DNA of 44,353 nucleotides from positions 1 to 44,353 of the forward strand of contig NZ_JAGSOU010000022.1 in NCBI RefSeq assembly GCF_018139985.1, read 5' to 3'. This stretch comes from Actibacterium sp. MT2.3-13A (GTDB lineage: Bacteria; Pseudomonadota; Alphaproteobacteria; Rhodobacterales; Rhodobacteraceae). Positions 1 to 8,030 of the stretch are shown piece after piece; the first letter of the stretch is position 1, and each line of letters begins with the position of its first letter. The notes under the pieces are model-generated. The model saw only the letters and a program-made list of their open reading frames with translations. It ran no database searches and was not told where the DNA came from. The translations under genes and the position numbers were made by a program.

Positions 1-11
1 GGAATTGCAAG

Positions 12-41
12 GTGCCCTGCATTGAAATTCGCGCAGGGCAC
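12..41. terminator. Hairpin, possible terminator
   Basis: A perfect 9-bp inverted repeat (GTGCCCTGC at 12-20, GCAGGGCAC at 33-41) encloses a 12-nt loop. It lies downstream of the minus-strand tRNA-Ile gene and could end its transcript or that of a gene left of the window. There is no clear T-run on either side, so the assignment is weak. Confidence 0.35.
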
Positions 42-83
42 AATTGCGAAAAATCGTGTGAAATCAGCATCATATTTTGGCGG

Positions 84-160
84 TGGTAGGCCCGGCAGGA
101 CTTGAACCCGCAACCAAAGCGTTATGAGCGCTCTGCTCTAACCAATTGAGCTACAGGCCC
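84..160 (-). tRNA. tRNA-Ile(CAT), lysidine-modified type
   Basis: On the minus strand a 77-nt cloverleaf runs from GGGCCTG to an encoded CCA. The acceptor stem closes, the D-arm contains AATTGGTTAG, the anticodon loop is CTCATAA (anticodon CAT), and the T-loop is TTCAAGT. CAT occurs in initiator Met, elongator Met and the minor Ile tRNA whose C34 is converted to lysidine by TilS. The body (GCTCATAACGCTTTGGTTGC followed by TTCAAGTCC) resembles bacterial tRNA-Ile2 more than elongator tRNA-Met, and it lacks initiator features. Ile2 is therefore preferred, but identity by sight is not absolute. It is transcribed away from purM. Confidence 0.85.
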
Positions 161-267
161 GCCTGAGCCCCGTGATTAGCAGAGAAAACACCGTCGTCAA
201 GCGCGGGGCGTGGACAGAGCGCATGCTATGGTCTATCGCAGCGCGCAAGATGATCGGGGGAAAAGCG

Positions 268-1314
268 ATGAGCGATGGAAAGAACGGGCTGACCTATGCC
301 GATGCGGGCGTGGATATCGACGCGGGCAACGCGCTGGTCGATCGTATCAAGCCGGCGGCGAAACGCACCGCGCGGCCGGGCGTGATGGCGGGCCTGGGCG
401 GCTTCGGCGCCCTGTTCGACCTCAAGGCCGCGGGCTACACCGACCCGGTGCTGGTGGCCGCGACCGATGGCGTGGGCACCAAGCTGCGGATCGCCATCGA
501 CACCGGCGAGGTCGGCGGCGTCGGCATCGACCTGGTGGCGATGTGCGTCAACGACCTGGTGTGCCAGGGGGCGGAGCCGCTCTTCTTTCTCGACTATTTC
601 GCCACCGGCAAGCTGTCGGTGGACGAGGCCGCCCGCGTGATCGAGGGCATCGCCGAGGGCTGCGCGCAATCGGGCTGCGCCCTGATCGGCGGCGAGACCG
701 CCGAGATGCCGGGGATGTATCACGACGGCGATTTCGACCTCGCCGGTTTCGCCGTGGGCGCGATGGAACGCGGCGGCGAACTGCCGGCCGATGTCGCCGA
801 GGGCGACGTGTTGCTCGGGCTGGCCTCGAACGGGGTGCATTCCAACGGCTATTCGCTGGTCCGCAAGGTGGTGGAGATGACCGGCCTCGGTTGGGACGCC
901 GACTGCCCCTGGGCCGAGGGGAGCCTCGGCGCGAACCTGCTGACGCCGACGCGGCTTTACGTCAAGCCGGCGCTGGCGGCGGTGCGGGCGGGCGGCGTGC
1001 ATGCGCTGGCCCATATCACCGGCGGCGGTCTGACCGAAAACCTGCCGCGGGTGCTGCCCGAAGACCTGGGCGCCGATATCGACCTGTCCGCGTGGGAGCT
1101 GCCGCCGGTCTTCCGCTGGCTGGCCGAGACCGCCGGCATGGCCGAGGCCGAGCTGCTGAAGACCTTCAATTCGGGCATCGGCATGGTGCTGGCCGTGGCG
1201 GCCGACCGGGCCGAAGACATCGCCGCGCTGCTGCGCGAAGAGGGCGAGACCGTCACCCGCATCGGCACCGTCACCGCGGGCGCGGGCATGCGCTACGAGG
1301 GCAAGCTGCTGTGA
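268..1314 (+). CDS. purM: Phosphoribosylformylglycinamidine cyclo-ligase
   Basis: PurM (AIR synthetase) makes 5-aminoimidazole ribonucleotide from FGAM with ATP, the fifth step of purine synthesis, in the cytosol. The 348-residue product matches the usual length of about 345. It opens with [13 protein letters not shown], then has the nucleotide-handling segments ATDGVGTKL and [11 protein letters not shown], and [12 protein letters not shown] and [13 protein letters not shown] near the centre, all typical of the family. The frame is open further upstream to 172, but ATG 268 is preceded by GGGGG and begins the conserved region, so it is preferred. Its 3' end overlaps purN by 4 bases (GTGA), indicating translational coupling. 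Confidence 0.97.
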   Translation: MSDGKNGLTYADAGVDIDAGNALVDRIKPAAKRTARPGVMAGLGGFGALFDLKAAGYTDPVLVAATDGVGTKLRIAIDTGEVGGVGIDLVAMCVNDLVCQGAEPLFFLDYFATGKLSVDEAARVIEGIAEGCAQSGCALIGGETAEMPGMYHDGDFDLAGFAVGAMERGGELPADVAEGDVLLGLASNGVHSNGYSLVRKVVEMTGLGWDADCPWAEGSLGANLLTPTRLYVKPALAAVRAGGVHALAHITGGGLTENLPRVLPEDLGADIDLSAWELPPVFRWLAETAGMAEAELLKTFNSGIGMVLAVAADRAEDIAALLREEGETVTRIGTVTAGAGMRYEGKLL

Positions 1315-1904
1315 GCAGGCGCGTCGCGATCCTGATCTCGGGCGGCGGCTCGAACATGGTGGCGCTGGCCGAGAGCATGACCGGCGACCACCCGGCGCGC
1401 CCGGTGCTGGTGCTGTCGAACGACCCCGCGGCGGGCGGGCTGGAGAAGGCGCGCGCGATGGGCATCCCCACCGCGGCGGTCGATCACAAGCCCTTCGGCC
1501 GCGACCGCGCGGCGTTCGAGGCCGCGCTGAACGCCGAGCTGGAGAAGGCCGCGCCGGATATCATCTGCCTTGCCGGATTCATGCGGATCCTGACGCCGGG
1601 GTTCATCTCCAAATGGCAGGGGAGGATGCTGAACATCCACCCCTCGCTCCTGCCCAGATACAAGGGTCTCAACACCCATGCCCGCGCGATCGAGGCGGGC
1701 GACGCCGAGGCCGGCTGCACCGTGCACGAGGTCACTGCCGAGCTCGACGACGGGCCGATCCTGGGCCAGGCGCGCGTGCCGATCGAGCCGGGCGACACCC
1801 CCGAGACCCTCGCCGCGCGCGTCCTGCCCATGGAGCACCGGCTCTATCCGGCGGTGCTGCGCCGTTTCGCCGAGGGCGACAGAACGCCGGTGATGCTGCC
1901 CTGA
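1311..1904 (+). CDS. purN: Phosphoribosylglycinamide formyltransferase
   Basis: PurN transfers a formyl group from 10-formyl-tetrahydrofolate to GAR, the third purine step. The 197-residue product starts with GTG inside the purM stop (GTGA overlap). It carries the GAR phosphate-binding loop SGGGSN (residues 10-15) and the formyltransferase signature around [10 protein letters not shown]. Catalytic residues align as N108, H110 and D146, a constant offset of two from N106/H108/D144 of the E. coli enzyme. An upstream extension of the open frame to 210 lies inside purM in another frame and is not coding. The gene forms a two-gene operon with purM. Confidence 0.97.
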   Translation: MSRRVAILISGGGSNMVALAESMTGDHPARPVLVLSNDPAAGGLEKARAMGIPTAAVDHKPFGRDRAAFEAALNAELEKAAPDIICLAGFMRILTPGFISKWQGRMLNIHPSLLPRYKGLNTHARAIEAGDAEAGCTVHEVTAELDDGPILGQARVPIEPGDTPETLAARVLPMEHRLYPAVLRRFAEGDRTPVMLP

Positions 1905-1988
1905 GCCCTTTCCTTTCGTGGCGTGATTGCCTATGACATGCCGATCGGGCCCCCAGAAGGCCCCTTCCGGACAGTAAGACGGGCCTGA

Positions 1989-3140
1989 ATGAGAACGCTG
2001 ACCAAGACCGAAGAGCTGGCCGCTTTTTGCGAACAGGCGAAAGCCGGCCCCTATGTCACCGTCGATACCGAGTTCCTGCGCGAACGCACTTATTACGCCA
2101 AGCTTTGCCTCGTGCAGCTCGCGCTGCCGGGCGAGGGCGAGGCGGTGCTGGTCGATCCGCTGGTGGATGACCTGTCGTGGGAGCCGCTCTACGACCTCTT
2201 CCGCGACACCAATGTGGTCAAGGTGTTCCACGCGGCGCGGCAGGATCTGGAAATCTTCTTCACCGAAGGCAACGTCTTTCCCGAGCCGCTGTTCGACACC
2301 CAGGTCGCGGCGATGGTCTGCGGCTTCGGCGAGCAGGTCGGCTACGAGACGCTGGTGCGAAAGATCGCCAAGGCGCCGCTGGACAAGACCTCGCGCTTCA
2401 CCGACTGGTCGCGCCGCCCGCTGACCGACGCGCAGAAGACCTACGCCATCGCCGATGTCACCCATCTGCGGGTGATCTACGAATTCCTCGACGCCGAGCT
2501 GGAAAAGAACGGCCGCCAGAAATGGCTGGGTGAGGAACTGGCCGTGCTGACCGATCCGGCGACCTATGTGGTCAAGCCGTCGGAGGCATGGAAACGAGTC
2601 AAGACGCGCACCCATTCGGGCAAGTTCCTGGCCCTGGTGCAGGAACTGGCGCGGTTCCGCGAGGGCTATGCCCAGGCGCGCAACATTCCGCGCAACCGCG
2701 TGTTCAAGGACGACGCGCTGCTTGAGCTCGCCTCGACCAAACCCGCGAATCTGCAGGAGCTGAGCCGTTCGCGGCTGCTGCTGCGCGAGGCGCGCCGGGG
2801 CGAGATCGCCGAGGGCATCCTGGCCGCGGTCCAGACCGCGCGCGAGATGCCCGCCGACAAATACCCCCGCGCCGACAACAGCCGCGAGAAGCTGCAGGTC
2901 AACCCCGCGCTGGCCGACCTGCTGCGCGTGCTGCTGAAGGCCAAGGCCGAGAATTCCGGCGTCGCGCAGAAGCTGATCGCCACCGCCGCCGATCTCGACG
3001 CGATCGCCGGGGGCGAGCGCGACGTGATGGCGCTGAAGGGCTGGCGGGCCGAGGTGTTCGGCAATGACGCGCTGCGCCTGTGCAACGGCGAGCTTGCGCT
3101 CTGCGCCCGCGGCAGTAGCGTGCAGGTGGTCGAGCTGTAA
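1989..3140 (+). CDS. rnd: Ribonuclease D
   Basis: RNase D is a 3'-5' exoribonuclease that trims tRNA precursors and other stable RNAs. The 383-residue protein has a DEDDy exonuclease domain: D26 and E28 in VDTEFLRER, the second motif in KVFHAARQDLEIF, and the Y-x3-D motif in TYAIADVTHL. An HRDC-type helical region follows from about residue 210 (ALVQELARFREGYAQ...). Length and order fit the family. It starts 84 bp after purN, so it may share the purMN transcript or have its own promoter. It converges with the lipoprotein gene on the other strand. Confidence 0.95.
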   Translation: MRTLTKTEELAAFCEQAKAGPYVTVDTEFLRERTYYAKLCLVQLALPGEGEAVLVDPLVDDLSWEPLYDLFRDTNVVKVFHAARQDLEIFFTEGNVFPEPLFDTQVAAMVCGFGEQVGYETLVRKIAKAPLDKTSRFTDWSRRPLTDAQKTYAIADVTHLRVIYEFLDAELEKNGRQKWLGEELAVLTDPATYVVKPSEAWKRVKTRTHSGKFLALVQELARFREGYAQARNIPRNRVFKDDALLELASTKPANLQELSRSRLLLREARRGEIAEGILAAVQTAREMPADKYPRADNSREKLQVNPALADLLRVLLKAKAENSGVAQKLIATAADLDAIAGGERDVMALKGWRAEVFGNDALRLCNGELALCARGSSVQVVEL

Positions 3141-3153
3141 GGCCGCGCCGGCT

Positions 3154-3178
3154 CAGTTCAGTTCAGTTCAACTCAGTT
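3154..3178. repeat. CAGTT pentanucleotide tandem repeat
   Basis: Three perfect CAGTT units (3154-3168) are followed by a degenerate CAACT and one more CAGTT. The tract lies between the convergent stops of rnd and the lipoprotein gene and overlaps the lipoprotein's last two codons. A five-base unit count change here would alter the lipoprotein C-terminus. Confidence 0.8.
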
Positions 3179-3649
3179 CCGGCGGCTGGTCCGCTGGTTC
3201 TGCGCGCCGCGCACCACGATCGTGCGCACCGCCTGAAGATCCTGCTGCGACAGGAACAGCCCCGCCGTGATCTCGCGCGAGGGCTGGGCGCCCTGCGGGG
3301 TGGCCTCCAGCGGCTGGTAGGCGCGGAAGCTCAGCACCAGAACGCCCTTGTCGTCTGGCCGGCCGTCATTCTCGGCCACCAGCGCCGCCTTCCAGTAGCC
3401 CTGGCGCGGCGGCAGGCCCATTGCATGCACGATCGCGCCGGTCGGAACAGGCTCCACCCGCATCTCCAGAACCTGCTCGACCAGCGGCCGCGGATCGGCG
3501 GGCTGCGCGCCCGGCGTCACCGTGGCCGCCACCTGCTGCTCGGTCGAGCGGCCGAACCAGTTGAACGGGTTGAGCCGCGAGTCGCGGACCGGGCCGCAGG
3601 CGCCGAGCAGGAGGGCAGCGGAGAGAACGGCAAGAAGCGGTTTGCGCAT
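3173..3649 (-). CDS. Predicted outer-membrane lipoprotein, unknown function
   Basis: This 158-residue protein starts with a short basic stretch (MRKP), a hydrophobic segment and the lipobox LLGAC. It should be cut by signal peptidase II and lipidated on Cys18. The mature part includes SRLNPFNWFGRS and no catalytic motif I recognise. Similar short lipoproteins are common and uncharacterised in Rhodobacterales, as far as I recall. It is transcribed divergently from sufE across 128 bp and convergently with rnd. Function unknown. Confidence 0.85.
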   Translation of the reverse strand: MRKPLLAVLSAALLLGACGPVRDSRLNPFNWFGRSTEQQVAATVTPGAQPADPRPLVEQVLEMRVEPVPTGAIVHAMGLPPRQGYWKAALVAENDGRPDDKGVLVLSFRAYQPLEATPQGAQPSREITAGLFLSQQDLQAVRTIVVRGAQNQRTSRRN

Positions 3650-3777
3650 GGGACTACCTCGAATTGCCTCTTCGGGTTAGCTGAAAGCGCGCGGCTTGAA
3701 AACCCGTCACGGGGCCGGTCTGGACCTTTCGCGCGCGAGGCCCTAGGTCAGGGACGGAACAGAACTGAGGTAGGTGC

Positions 3778-4212
3778 ATGGCCCGGGAAACCTTTGAAGA
3801 GATCGTAGAGACGTTCGACTTCCTCGACGACTGGGAGGACCGCTATCGCCATGTCATCGACATGGGCAAGGCCATGCAGCCGCTGGAGGATGCCTTCCGC
3901 GTGCCCGCCACCAAGGTCGAGGGCTGCGCCAGCCAGGTCTGGCTGGTGCCGCAGATCGAGGGGCAGGGGCCGCAGGCCGTCCTCACCTTCCGCGGCGACA
4001 GCGACGCAATGATCGTGCGCGGGCTGATCGCGGTGCTGGTCGCGCTTTACAGCGGGCTGAGCGTGAGCGAGGTGCTGAAGGTCGACGCGCCCGCCGAGCT
4101 GGCCCGGCTGGGGCTGCACGATCACCTTTCGGCGCAGCGCTCCAACGGGCTGCGCGCGATGGTGGAGCGGATCCGCGAAACCGCGGCCGCGGCGGCGGGC
4201 CAGGTGTCCTGA
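3778..4212 (+). CDS. sufE: SufE-family cysteine desulfuration protein
   Basis: SufE accepts the persulfide sulfur from the cysteine desulfurase SufS and passes it to the Fe-S scaffold. The 144-residue product has the family architecture, with acceptor Cys50 in KVEGCASQVW and the conserved region GLIAVLVALYSGLS. GAGG precedes the ATG. No other suf gene is in the window, so it acts in trans with a distant suf operon. It converges with the DUF1638 gene (25-bp gap). Confidence 0.93.
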   Translation: MARETFEEIVETFDFLDDWEDRYRHVIDMGKAMQPLEDAFRVPATKVEGCASQVWLVPQIEGQGPQAVLTFRGDSDAMIVRGLIAVLVALYSGLSVSEVLKVDAPAELARLGLHDHLSAQRSNGLRAMVERIRETAAAAAGQVS

Positions 4213-4237
4213 GAAAGACGCTTGGCGGAATTCTTGT

Positions 4238-4885
4238 TCAAGGGGTTTGCGCCCAGTCCCGCAGCGTGGTCTCCAGGTCGCCATAGCCGGTGAAGCGGCG
4301 CGCGTAGGCGAGGCCCAGCCGGCGCGCGCAGTCGCGCGCCTTGTCGTCGAGGTCGGGCCGGTCGGTCTGGGCGAGATAGACCAGCGTCTCGTAATTGCCG
4401 AAATACATCTCCAGCAGCTCCGGGTGGCGGTCCAGCCCCAGCGGTTTCCACACGAAGGCATCGAACTGGCGCACCAGGAAATCGGTCAGGTAGAAGCTGG
4501 TGGTCTCCTCCCGCGCGGCGAAGGCGGCGTTGCCCTCGAAGAAGGAGTAGCAGTGCGGGCCCTCGACCATCTCCACGCCCAGCTCGGCGCAGAGGCGCTG
4601 CAATGCGCCGCCGGTGCCGCAATCGGCATAGACGACATGGATGGAGTCGTAGCGGCCGCGCTGCGTCTCGACCGCCGCGCGCACGGCTGGCGCGATGCGT
4701 TCGGGGTGGTTGTGCAGGATCGCGGGCAGGCATTGCAGGGTGATGTGATCCCAGCCATTGGCCCGGATCAGCGCCAGGATCTCATGCGCCAGCGCGCCGC
4801 AGGCCAGCAGCAGGACGCGGCCCCGCGCGCCCTCGGGGGCGAGGCCCTGTTCCGTCAGCGTTCGGTCGTCGGGCGGTCTTTGCAT
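4238..4885 (-). CDS. DUF1638 protein, probably linked to corrinoid methyl transfer
   Basis: A 215-residue protein that matches DUF1638 by its conserved blocks: LLACGALAHEILAL, LHNHPERIAPAV, VVYADCGTGGAL and VEGPHCYSFFEG. Several Cys and His residues sit in these blocks, suggesting metal or cofactor binding. From family knowledge, DUF1638 genes often lie beside corrinoid proteins and B12-dependent methyltransferases in archaea and alphaproteobacteria. That fits the bmt and corrinoid genes 1.2-3 kb away on the same strand. Its ATG lies 3 bp after the tetR stop, so both are probably on one transcript. The biochemical function is not established; a role in corrinoid handling or reactivation is inference. 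Confidence 0.82.
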   Translation of the reverse strand: MQRPPDDRTLTEQGLAPEGARGRVLLLACGALAHEILALIRANGWDHITLQCLPAILHNHPERIAPAVRAAVETQRGRYDSIHVVYADCGTGGALQRLCAELGVEMVEGPHCYSFFEGNAAFAAREETTSFYLTDFLVRQFDAFVWKPLGLDRHPELLEMYFGNYETLVYLAQTDRPDLDDKARDCARRLGLAYARRFTGYGDLETTLRDWAQTP

Positions 4886-4888
4886 GGC

Positions 4889-5482
4889 TCAGGCGGGTCC
4901 TAGATATCGGTCGAGAAGCGCATCGGCGATGGCCAGCACCGTTGCGCGGGCGCGATCGGCATCGGCGCCGGCCACGTCGCGCAGGGCGATGACCGCCTCG
5001 ATACCAGTGGCCGTGGCCAGCGCAAGCACAAGTTCACGGGTGGCCTCGGCGCCCAGGGCTGGGCGGGCCTCCTCCAGTGCGGCCTCGAACATCGCGATGC
5101 GCCTGGCACCGCGCAGCGTGCCAGGGCGCCTGTCCGCGACCGAGGCGTCCAGCACCCTGGCCAGGAACCGCCGGAAAGCGGCCTCGTGCGCAAGGGCGAG
5201 GTCGAGGGTGTAGAGGCTGACCGCGCGCACCTTTTCGCGCGCGCCTGAGGCGCCGGCCACGACCTCCGCATAGGGCTTCACCTCCAGCGCCAGCCCCGCC
5301 TCCAGCGCCAGTGCGGCCGGGTCCGAATAGTAGCGATAGGCGGTGGCCTTGGAGATGCCGCTTTCGGCCGCGGCGGCGGTGACGGTCACGCTCTCGCCGC
5401 GCGCGATCAGGGCGCGCGCGCCTTCGAGGATCGCCTCGCGGGTGCGGGCCTTCTGGGCGCGGCGGTCGTGGGTCTGCGTCAT
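4889..5482 (-). CDS. TetR/AcrR-family transcriptional repressor
   Basis: A 197-residue regulator with an N-terminal TetR helix-turn-helix (TREAILEGARALI ... TVTAAAAESGISKATAYRYY). The rest is helical and variable, as expected for a ligand domain. Start chosen at 5482 because AAGGAG lies 5 bp upstream; an in-frame ATG eight codons earlier (5506) sits inside the operator-like palindrome and lacks a ribosome site. It is divergent from the cupin gene and directly upstream of the DUF1638 gene. It probably represses itself and the cupin through the symmetric site at 5506-5540. Ligand unknown. Confidence 0.92.
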   Translation of the reverse strand: MTQTHDRRAQKARTREAILEGARALIARGESVTVTAAAAESGISKATAYRYYSDPAALALEAGLALEVKPYAEVVAGASGAREKVRAVSLYTLDLALAHEAAFRRFLARVLDASVADRRPGTLRGARRIAMFEAALEEARPALGAEATRELVLALATATGIEAVIALRDVAGADADRARATVLAIADALLDRYLGPA

Positions 5483-5505
5483 GGGGGCTCCTTGGAGGGC
5501 TTTCA

Positions 5506-5540
5506 TGATACACTTGTCTCATGGTGAGACTTAAGTATCA
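5506..5540. promoter_or_regulatory. Nested palindromic operator and divergent promoter
   Basis: The 35-bp site has two concentric inverted repeats around the spacer TGG (5522-5524). The inner arms are GTCTCA (5516-5521) and TGAGAC (5525-5530); the outer arms are TGATAC (5506-5511) and GTATCA (5535-5540). The 4-bp linkers are unpaired but equal in length. A plausible sigma-70 promoter for the cupin gene overlaps it: TTGTCT (5514-5519), 16 bp, TATCAT (5536-5541). The symmetry allows a mirror promoter toward tetR. This is what is expected of an autoregulatory TetR operator. Confidence 0.75.
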
Positions 5541-5574
5541 TAATCTCCCGACTCGGGTCATTCAAGGGAGAAAC

Positions 5575-6042
5575 ATGATGCCGACGGAACGGGCCAGAAC
5601 ATATGACGTCCTGGGAATCCTGATGCGCTTCCACGCCTTTCCGGAAGAGGTTCAGGGCAAATATTGCCTCGTGGAGGCCGTCGTGCCCCCCGGGCGGGGC
5701 GCGCCGCCGAACCACCATGCCGGCGAGACGGAGGCGTTCTTCGTGCTCGACGGCGCGATCGAGTTCATGGTGGACGGTGAGTTGCGCCGGGCGGGGGCGG
5801 GGACCCATGTCGCGATCCCGGACGGCGCGGTCCACGCCTTCACCTCGATCGGCGACCGGCCCGCGCGGGTGCTGATCCTGAACGCGCCGGGCCGGATGCA
5901 CGACGCGTTCTTCACCGGGATCGGCACGGTCCTGCCGGAGGAGACCGCAGCGCCGCCGGCGCCCGCCGGCCCGCCCGATCTGGTTCATGTTCTGCAGGTC
6001 GCCGAGGCGGCGGGCATGACCATCCTGCCGCCGCCCGGCTGA
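5575..6042 (+). CDS. Single-domain cupin protein
   Basis: A 155-residue cupin_2-type barrel. Cupin motif 1 is seen around PNHHAGETEAFFVLDGAIEF, with His-His and Glu as likely metal ligands. Motif 2 is around HVAIPDGAVHAFTSIGD, with the fourth His. The C-terminal tail is Pro/Ala-rich with no further domain. AAGGGAG precedes two adjacent ATG codons (5575 and 5578); either may be used. The gene is divergent from tetR and is its most likely target. Cupins of this size can be isomerases, dioxygenases or sensors, and the substrate cannot be told from sequence. Confidence 0.88.
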   Translation: MMPTERARTYDVLGILMRFHAFPEEVQGKYCLVEAVVPPGRGAPPNHHAGETEAFFVLDGAIEFMVDGELRRAGAGTHVAIPDGAVHAFTSIGDRPARVLILNAPGRMHDAFFTGIGTVLPEETAAPPAPAGPPDLVHVLQVAEAAGMTILPPPG

Positions 6043-6054
6043 GGCGCGGCGGGC

Positions 6055-6759
6055 TCAGCCCGCCGCCATCTGGTTGTGCTTGCGCGCGATGAAGTCCTTG
6101 GCGGTCTCGACCGCCACCGCAGCGTCGCGGCAATAGGCGTCGGCGCCGATCGCGCGGCCGAATTCCTCGTTCAGCGGCGCGCCGCCGACCAGCACGATGT
6201 AATCGTCGCGCTTGCCCTGTTCGGCCAGCGTGTCGATCACCACCTTCATGTAGGGCATGGTGGTGGTCAGCAGCGCCGACATGCCCAGGATGTCGGCCTG
6301 TTCGGCCTCCAGCGCTTCGAGATAGGCCTCCACGGCGTTGTTGATGCCGAGGTCCACGATCTCGAAGCCCGCGCCCTCCATCATCATCGCCACGAGGTTC
6401 TTGCCGATGTCGTGGATGTCGCCCTTGACGGTGCCGATCACCATCTTGCCCATGCGCGGCGCGCCGGTTTCGGCCAGCAGCGGCTTGAGGATCGCCATGC
6501 CGCCCTTCATCGCGTTGGCCGCCAGCAGCACCTCGGGCACGAAGAGGATGCCGTCTCGGAAATCGTTGCCGACGATGGTCATGCCGCCCACCAGCGCCTC
6601 GGTCAGCACCTTGTAGGGGGTCCAGCCGCGGCCGAGCAGGATCTCGACGCCTTCCTCGATCTCCTCCTTGAGCCCGTCATAGAGGTCGTCGTGCATCTGC
6701 TGGACCAGCTCGTCATCCGGCAGTTCGGAAAGGATGATGTCGTCGTCTTCCTCGGCCAT
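6055..6759 (-). CDS. Corrinoid (B12)-binding methyltransferase subunit
   Basis: This 234-residue protein has an N-terminal helical B12-binding-2 'cap' domain (about residues 15-100) and a C-terminal Rossmann-like B12 domain. The B12 domain contains the base-off signature GDIHDIGKN with the cobalt-ligand H116, then GAPLNEEFGRAIGADAYC. It is a stand-alone methyl carrier like MtbC/MtaC. It lies 143 bp downstream of the homocysteine methyltransferase on the same strand (AGGAG upstream), so the two probably supply the B12 and homocysteine modules of a split methionine synthase. The folate-binding module is not in the window. It has been annotated elsewhere as 'virulence' or MtbC-like protein; the split MetH role is better supported. 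Confidence 0.92.
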   Translation of the reverse strand: MAEEDDDIILSELPDDELVQQMHDDLYDGLKEEIEEGVEILLGRGWTPYKVLTEALVGGMTIVGNDFRDGILFVPEVLLAANAMKGGMAILKPLLAETGAPRMGKMVIGTVKGDIHDIGKNLVAMMMEGAGFEIVDLGINNAVEAYLEALEAEQADILGMSALLTTTMPYMKVVIDTLAEQGKRDDYIVLVGGAPLNEEFGRAIGADAYCRDAAVAVETAKDFIARKHNQMAAG

Positions 6760-6902
6760 GTCCCAATTCTCCTACGGGGCGCGCGCGCACGCATGGGCGG
6801 TCGCACGGTGTTCAGCGTTATTTGGTCGGAATGCCGCACCCGCGGTTGGCGGATTGCGACAGGGCCCGCGCCGGTTCCGACCTGCGGGCGTGTTTGGCGG
6901 GC

Positions 6903-7916
6903 TCAGCTCCGGCGGCGGCGGCGCGGGCGGCCGGCGGCGGCGGCGTCCTCGCCCAACCCGTCGGAGGCCGACGAGAACCCGCCCAGCTTTTCGGCGATGG
7001 TCTCCAGCGTCGGGCGGTCGCCGCGCGGGCGGGTTTCCAGCGCCTCGCGCATGGCCCTCAGGTGTTCGGGCGTGGTGCCGCAGCAGCCGCCGATGATGGT
7101 GGCGCCGCAATCGCGCGCCAGCACCGCGTAATCGGCCATCAGCTCCGGCGTGCCGTCATAATGGATGTGACCGTGCACATATTTCGGGATGCCGGCGTTG
7201 CCCTTGGCGATGATCGGCCGCTCGGTGCCCGAGGCGGCGAAGCCCAGGATGGTACGCAGCAGGTCGGCCGCGCCGACGCCGCAATTGGCGCCGAAGGCGA
7301 CCGGCGGGTAGGCCAGTTTCTCGACCATCTCCACCATCGCGGCCGAGGTCACGCCCATCATGGTGCGCCCGGCGGTGTCGAAGCTCATGGTGCCGCACCA
7401 GGGCATGCCGGCGAGCTGCGCGGCCTCGGCGCCGGCCCGGAATTCCTCGGGGGCCGAGATCGTCTCCAGCCACAGCACGTCGGCGCCGCCCTCTTTCAGC
7501 CCCTCGGCCTGCTCGTGGAAGATCTCCACCGCCGACGCATGGCTGAGCGCGCCGATCGGCTCCATGATCTCGCCGGTGGGGCCCATCGAGCCCGCCACCA
7601 CCACGCTGCGGCCCGAGGCGTCGGCGACCTCGCGGCCCAGCTCGGCCGAGATTCGCGACAATTCGCGCGCCCGCTTTTCTGCGCTGTGCAGCTTCAGCCG
7701 CGCGGCGTTGCCGCCGAAGCTGTTGGTCAGGAACAGGTCCGAGCCCGCCTCGACCGCGCCGCGGTAAAGCGCGCGGATCTTGTCGGGCTCCTGCTCGTTC
7801 CACAACTCCGGCGCGTCGCCCGAGCTGAGCCCCATGTTGAACAGGTTGGTGCCGGTCGCGCCGTCGGCCATCAGCCAGTCGCGGGTTTCCAGAAGGCGGG
7901 ACAGGGCGTTGGTCAT
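6903..7916 (-). CDS. bmt: Homocysteine S-methyltransferase subunit (BMT/split MetH)
   Basis: A 337-residue protein of the Pfam S-methyl_trans family (betaine-homocysteine methyltransferase / MetH N-terminal module). It begins with the family motif MADGATGTNLFNMG. The zinc ligands are all present: C212 in GANCG and C278-C279 in GGCCGT. The last 25 residues are a low-complexity Ala/Arg tail. AAGGA lies upstream of ATG 7916. Together with the downstream corrinoid gene, it most likely methylates homocysteine from methylcobalamin rather than directly from betaine. A direct betaine methyltransferase remains possible and cannot be excluded by sight. Confidence 0.9.
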   Translation of the reverse strand: MTNALSRLLETRDWLMADGATGTNLFNMGLSSGDAPELWNEQEPDKIRALYRGAVEAGSDLFLTNSFGGNAARLKLHSAEKRARELSRISAELGREVADASGRSVVVAGSMGPTGEIMEPIGALSHASAVEIFHEQAEGLKEGGADVLWLETISAPEEFRAGAEAAQLAGMPWCGTMSFDTAGRTMMGVTSAAMVEMVEKLAYPPVAFGANCGVGAADLLRTILGFAASGTERPIIAKGNAGIPKYVHGHIHYDGTPELMADYAVLARDCGATIIGGCCGTTPEHLRAMREALETRPRGDRPTLETIAEKLGGFSSASDGLGEDAAAAGRPRRRRRS

Positions 7917-7952
7917 CGGGGTCGTCCTTTCGGGATCTCGAGGGCGCGGGCG

Positions 7953-7995
7953 CCGGTTTGCGCGTCAGGTGCCAGAAACCGGCCGCCTGCGCAAA
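7953..7995 (-). promoter_or_regulatory. Possible structured leader of bmt
   Basis: In the minus-strand RNA upstream of bmt, two perfect 7-bp pairings interlock. TTTGCGC (7995-7989) can pair with GCGCAAA (7963-7957), and CCGGTTT (7982-7976) with AAACCGG (7959-7953). They share the AAA at 7957-7959, so they are either alternative helices or, if shortened, an H-type pseudoknot. The site ends 36 nt before the start codon. It does not match the SAM-II or SAM/SAH riboswitch layouts I know, so its identity is unassigned. Confidence 0.35.
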
Positions 7996-8030
7996 TTCAT
8001 TCTGGTCATAATGATGTTGAGGCAGGGCGT

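Noticed and set aside
226-1014. 262-codon minus-strand frame inside purM
   Set aside because: It is antisense to a well-supported gene and rich in His/Arg, typical of a shadow frame.
7953-7995. SAM-II or SAM/SAH riboswitch identity
   Set aside because: Stem lengths and loop sequences do not match the consensus forms I know; only an unassigned structure is reported.
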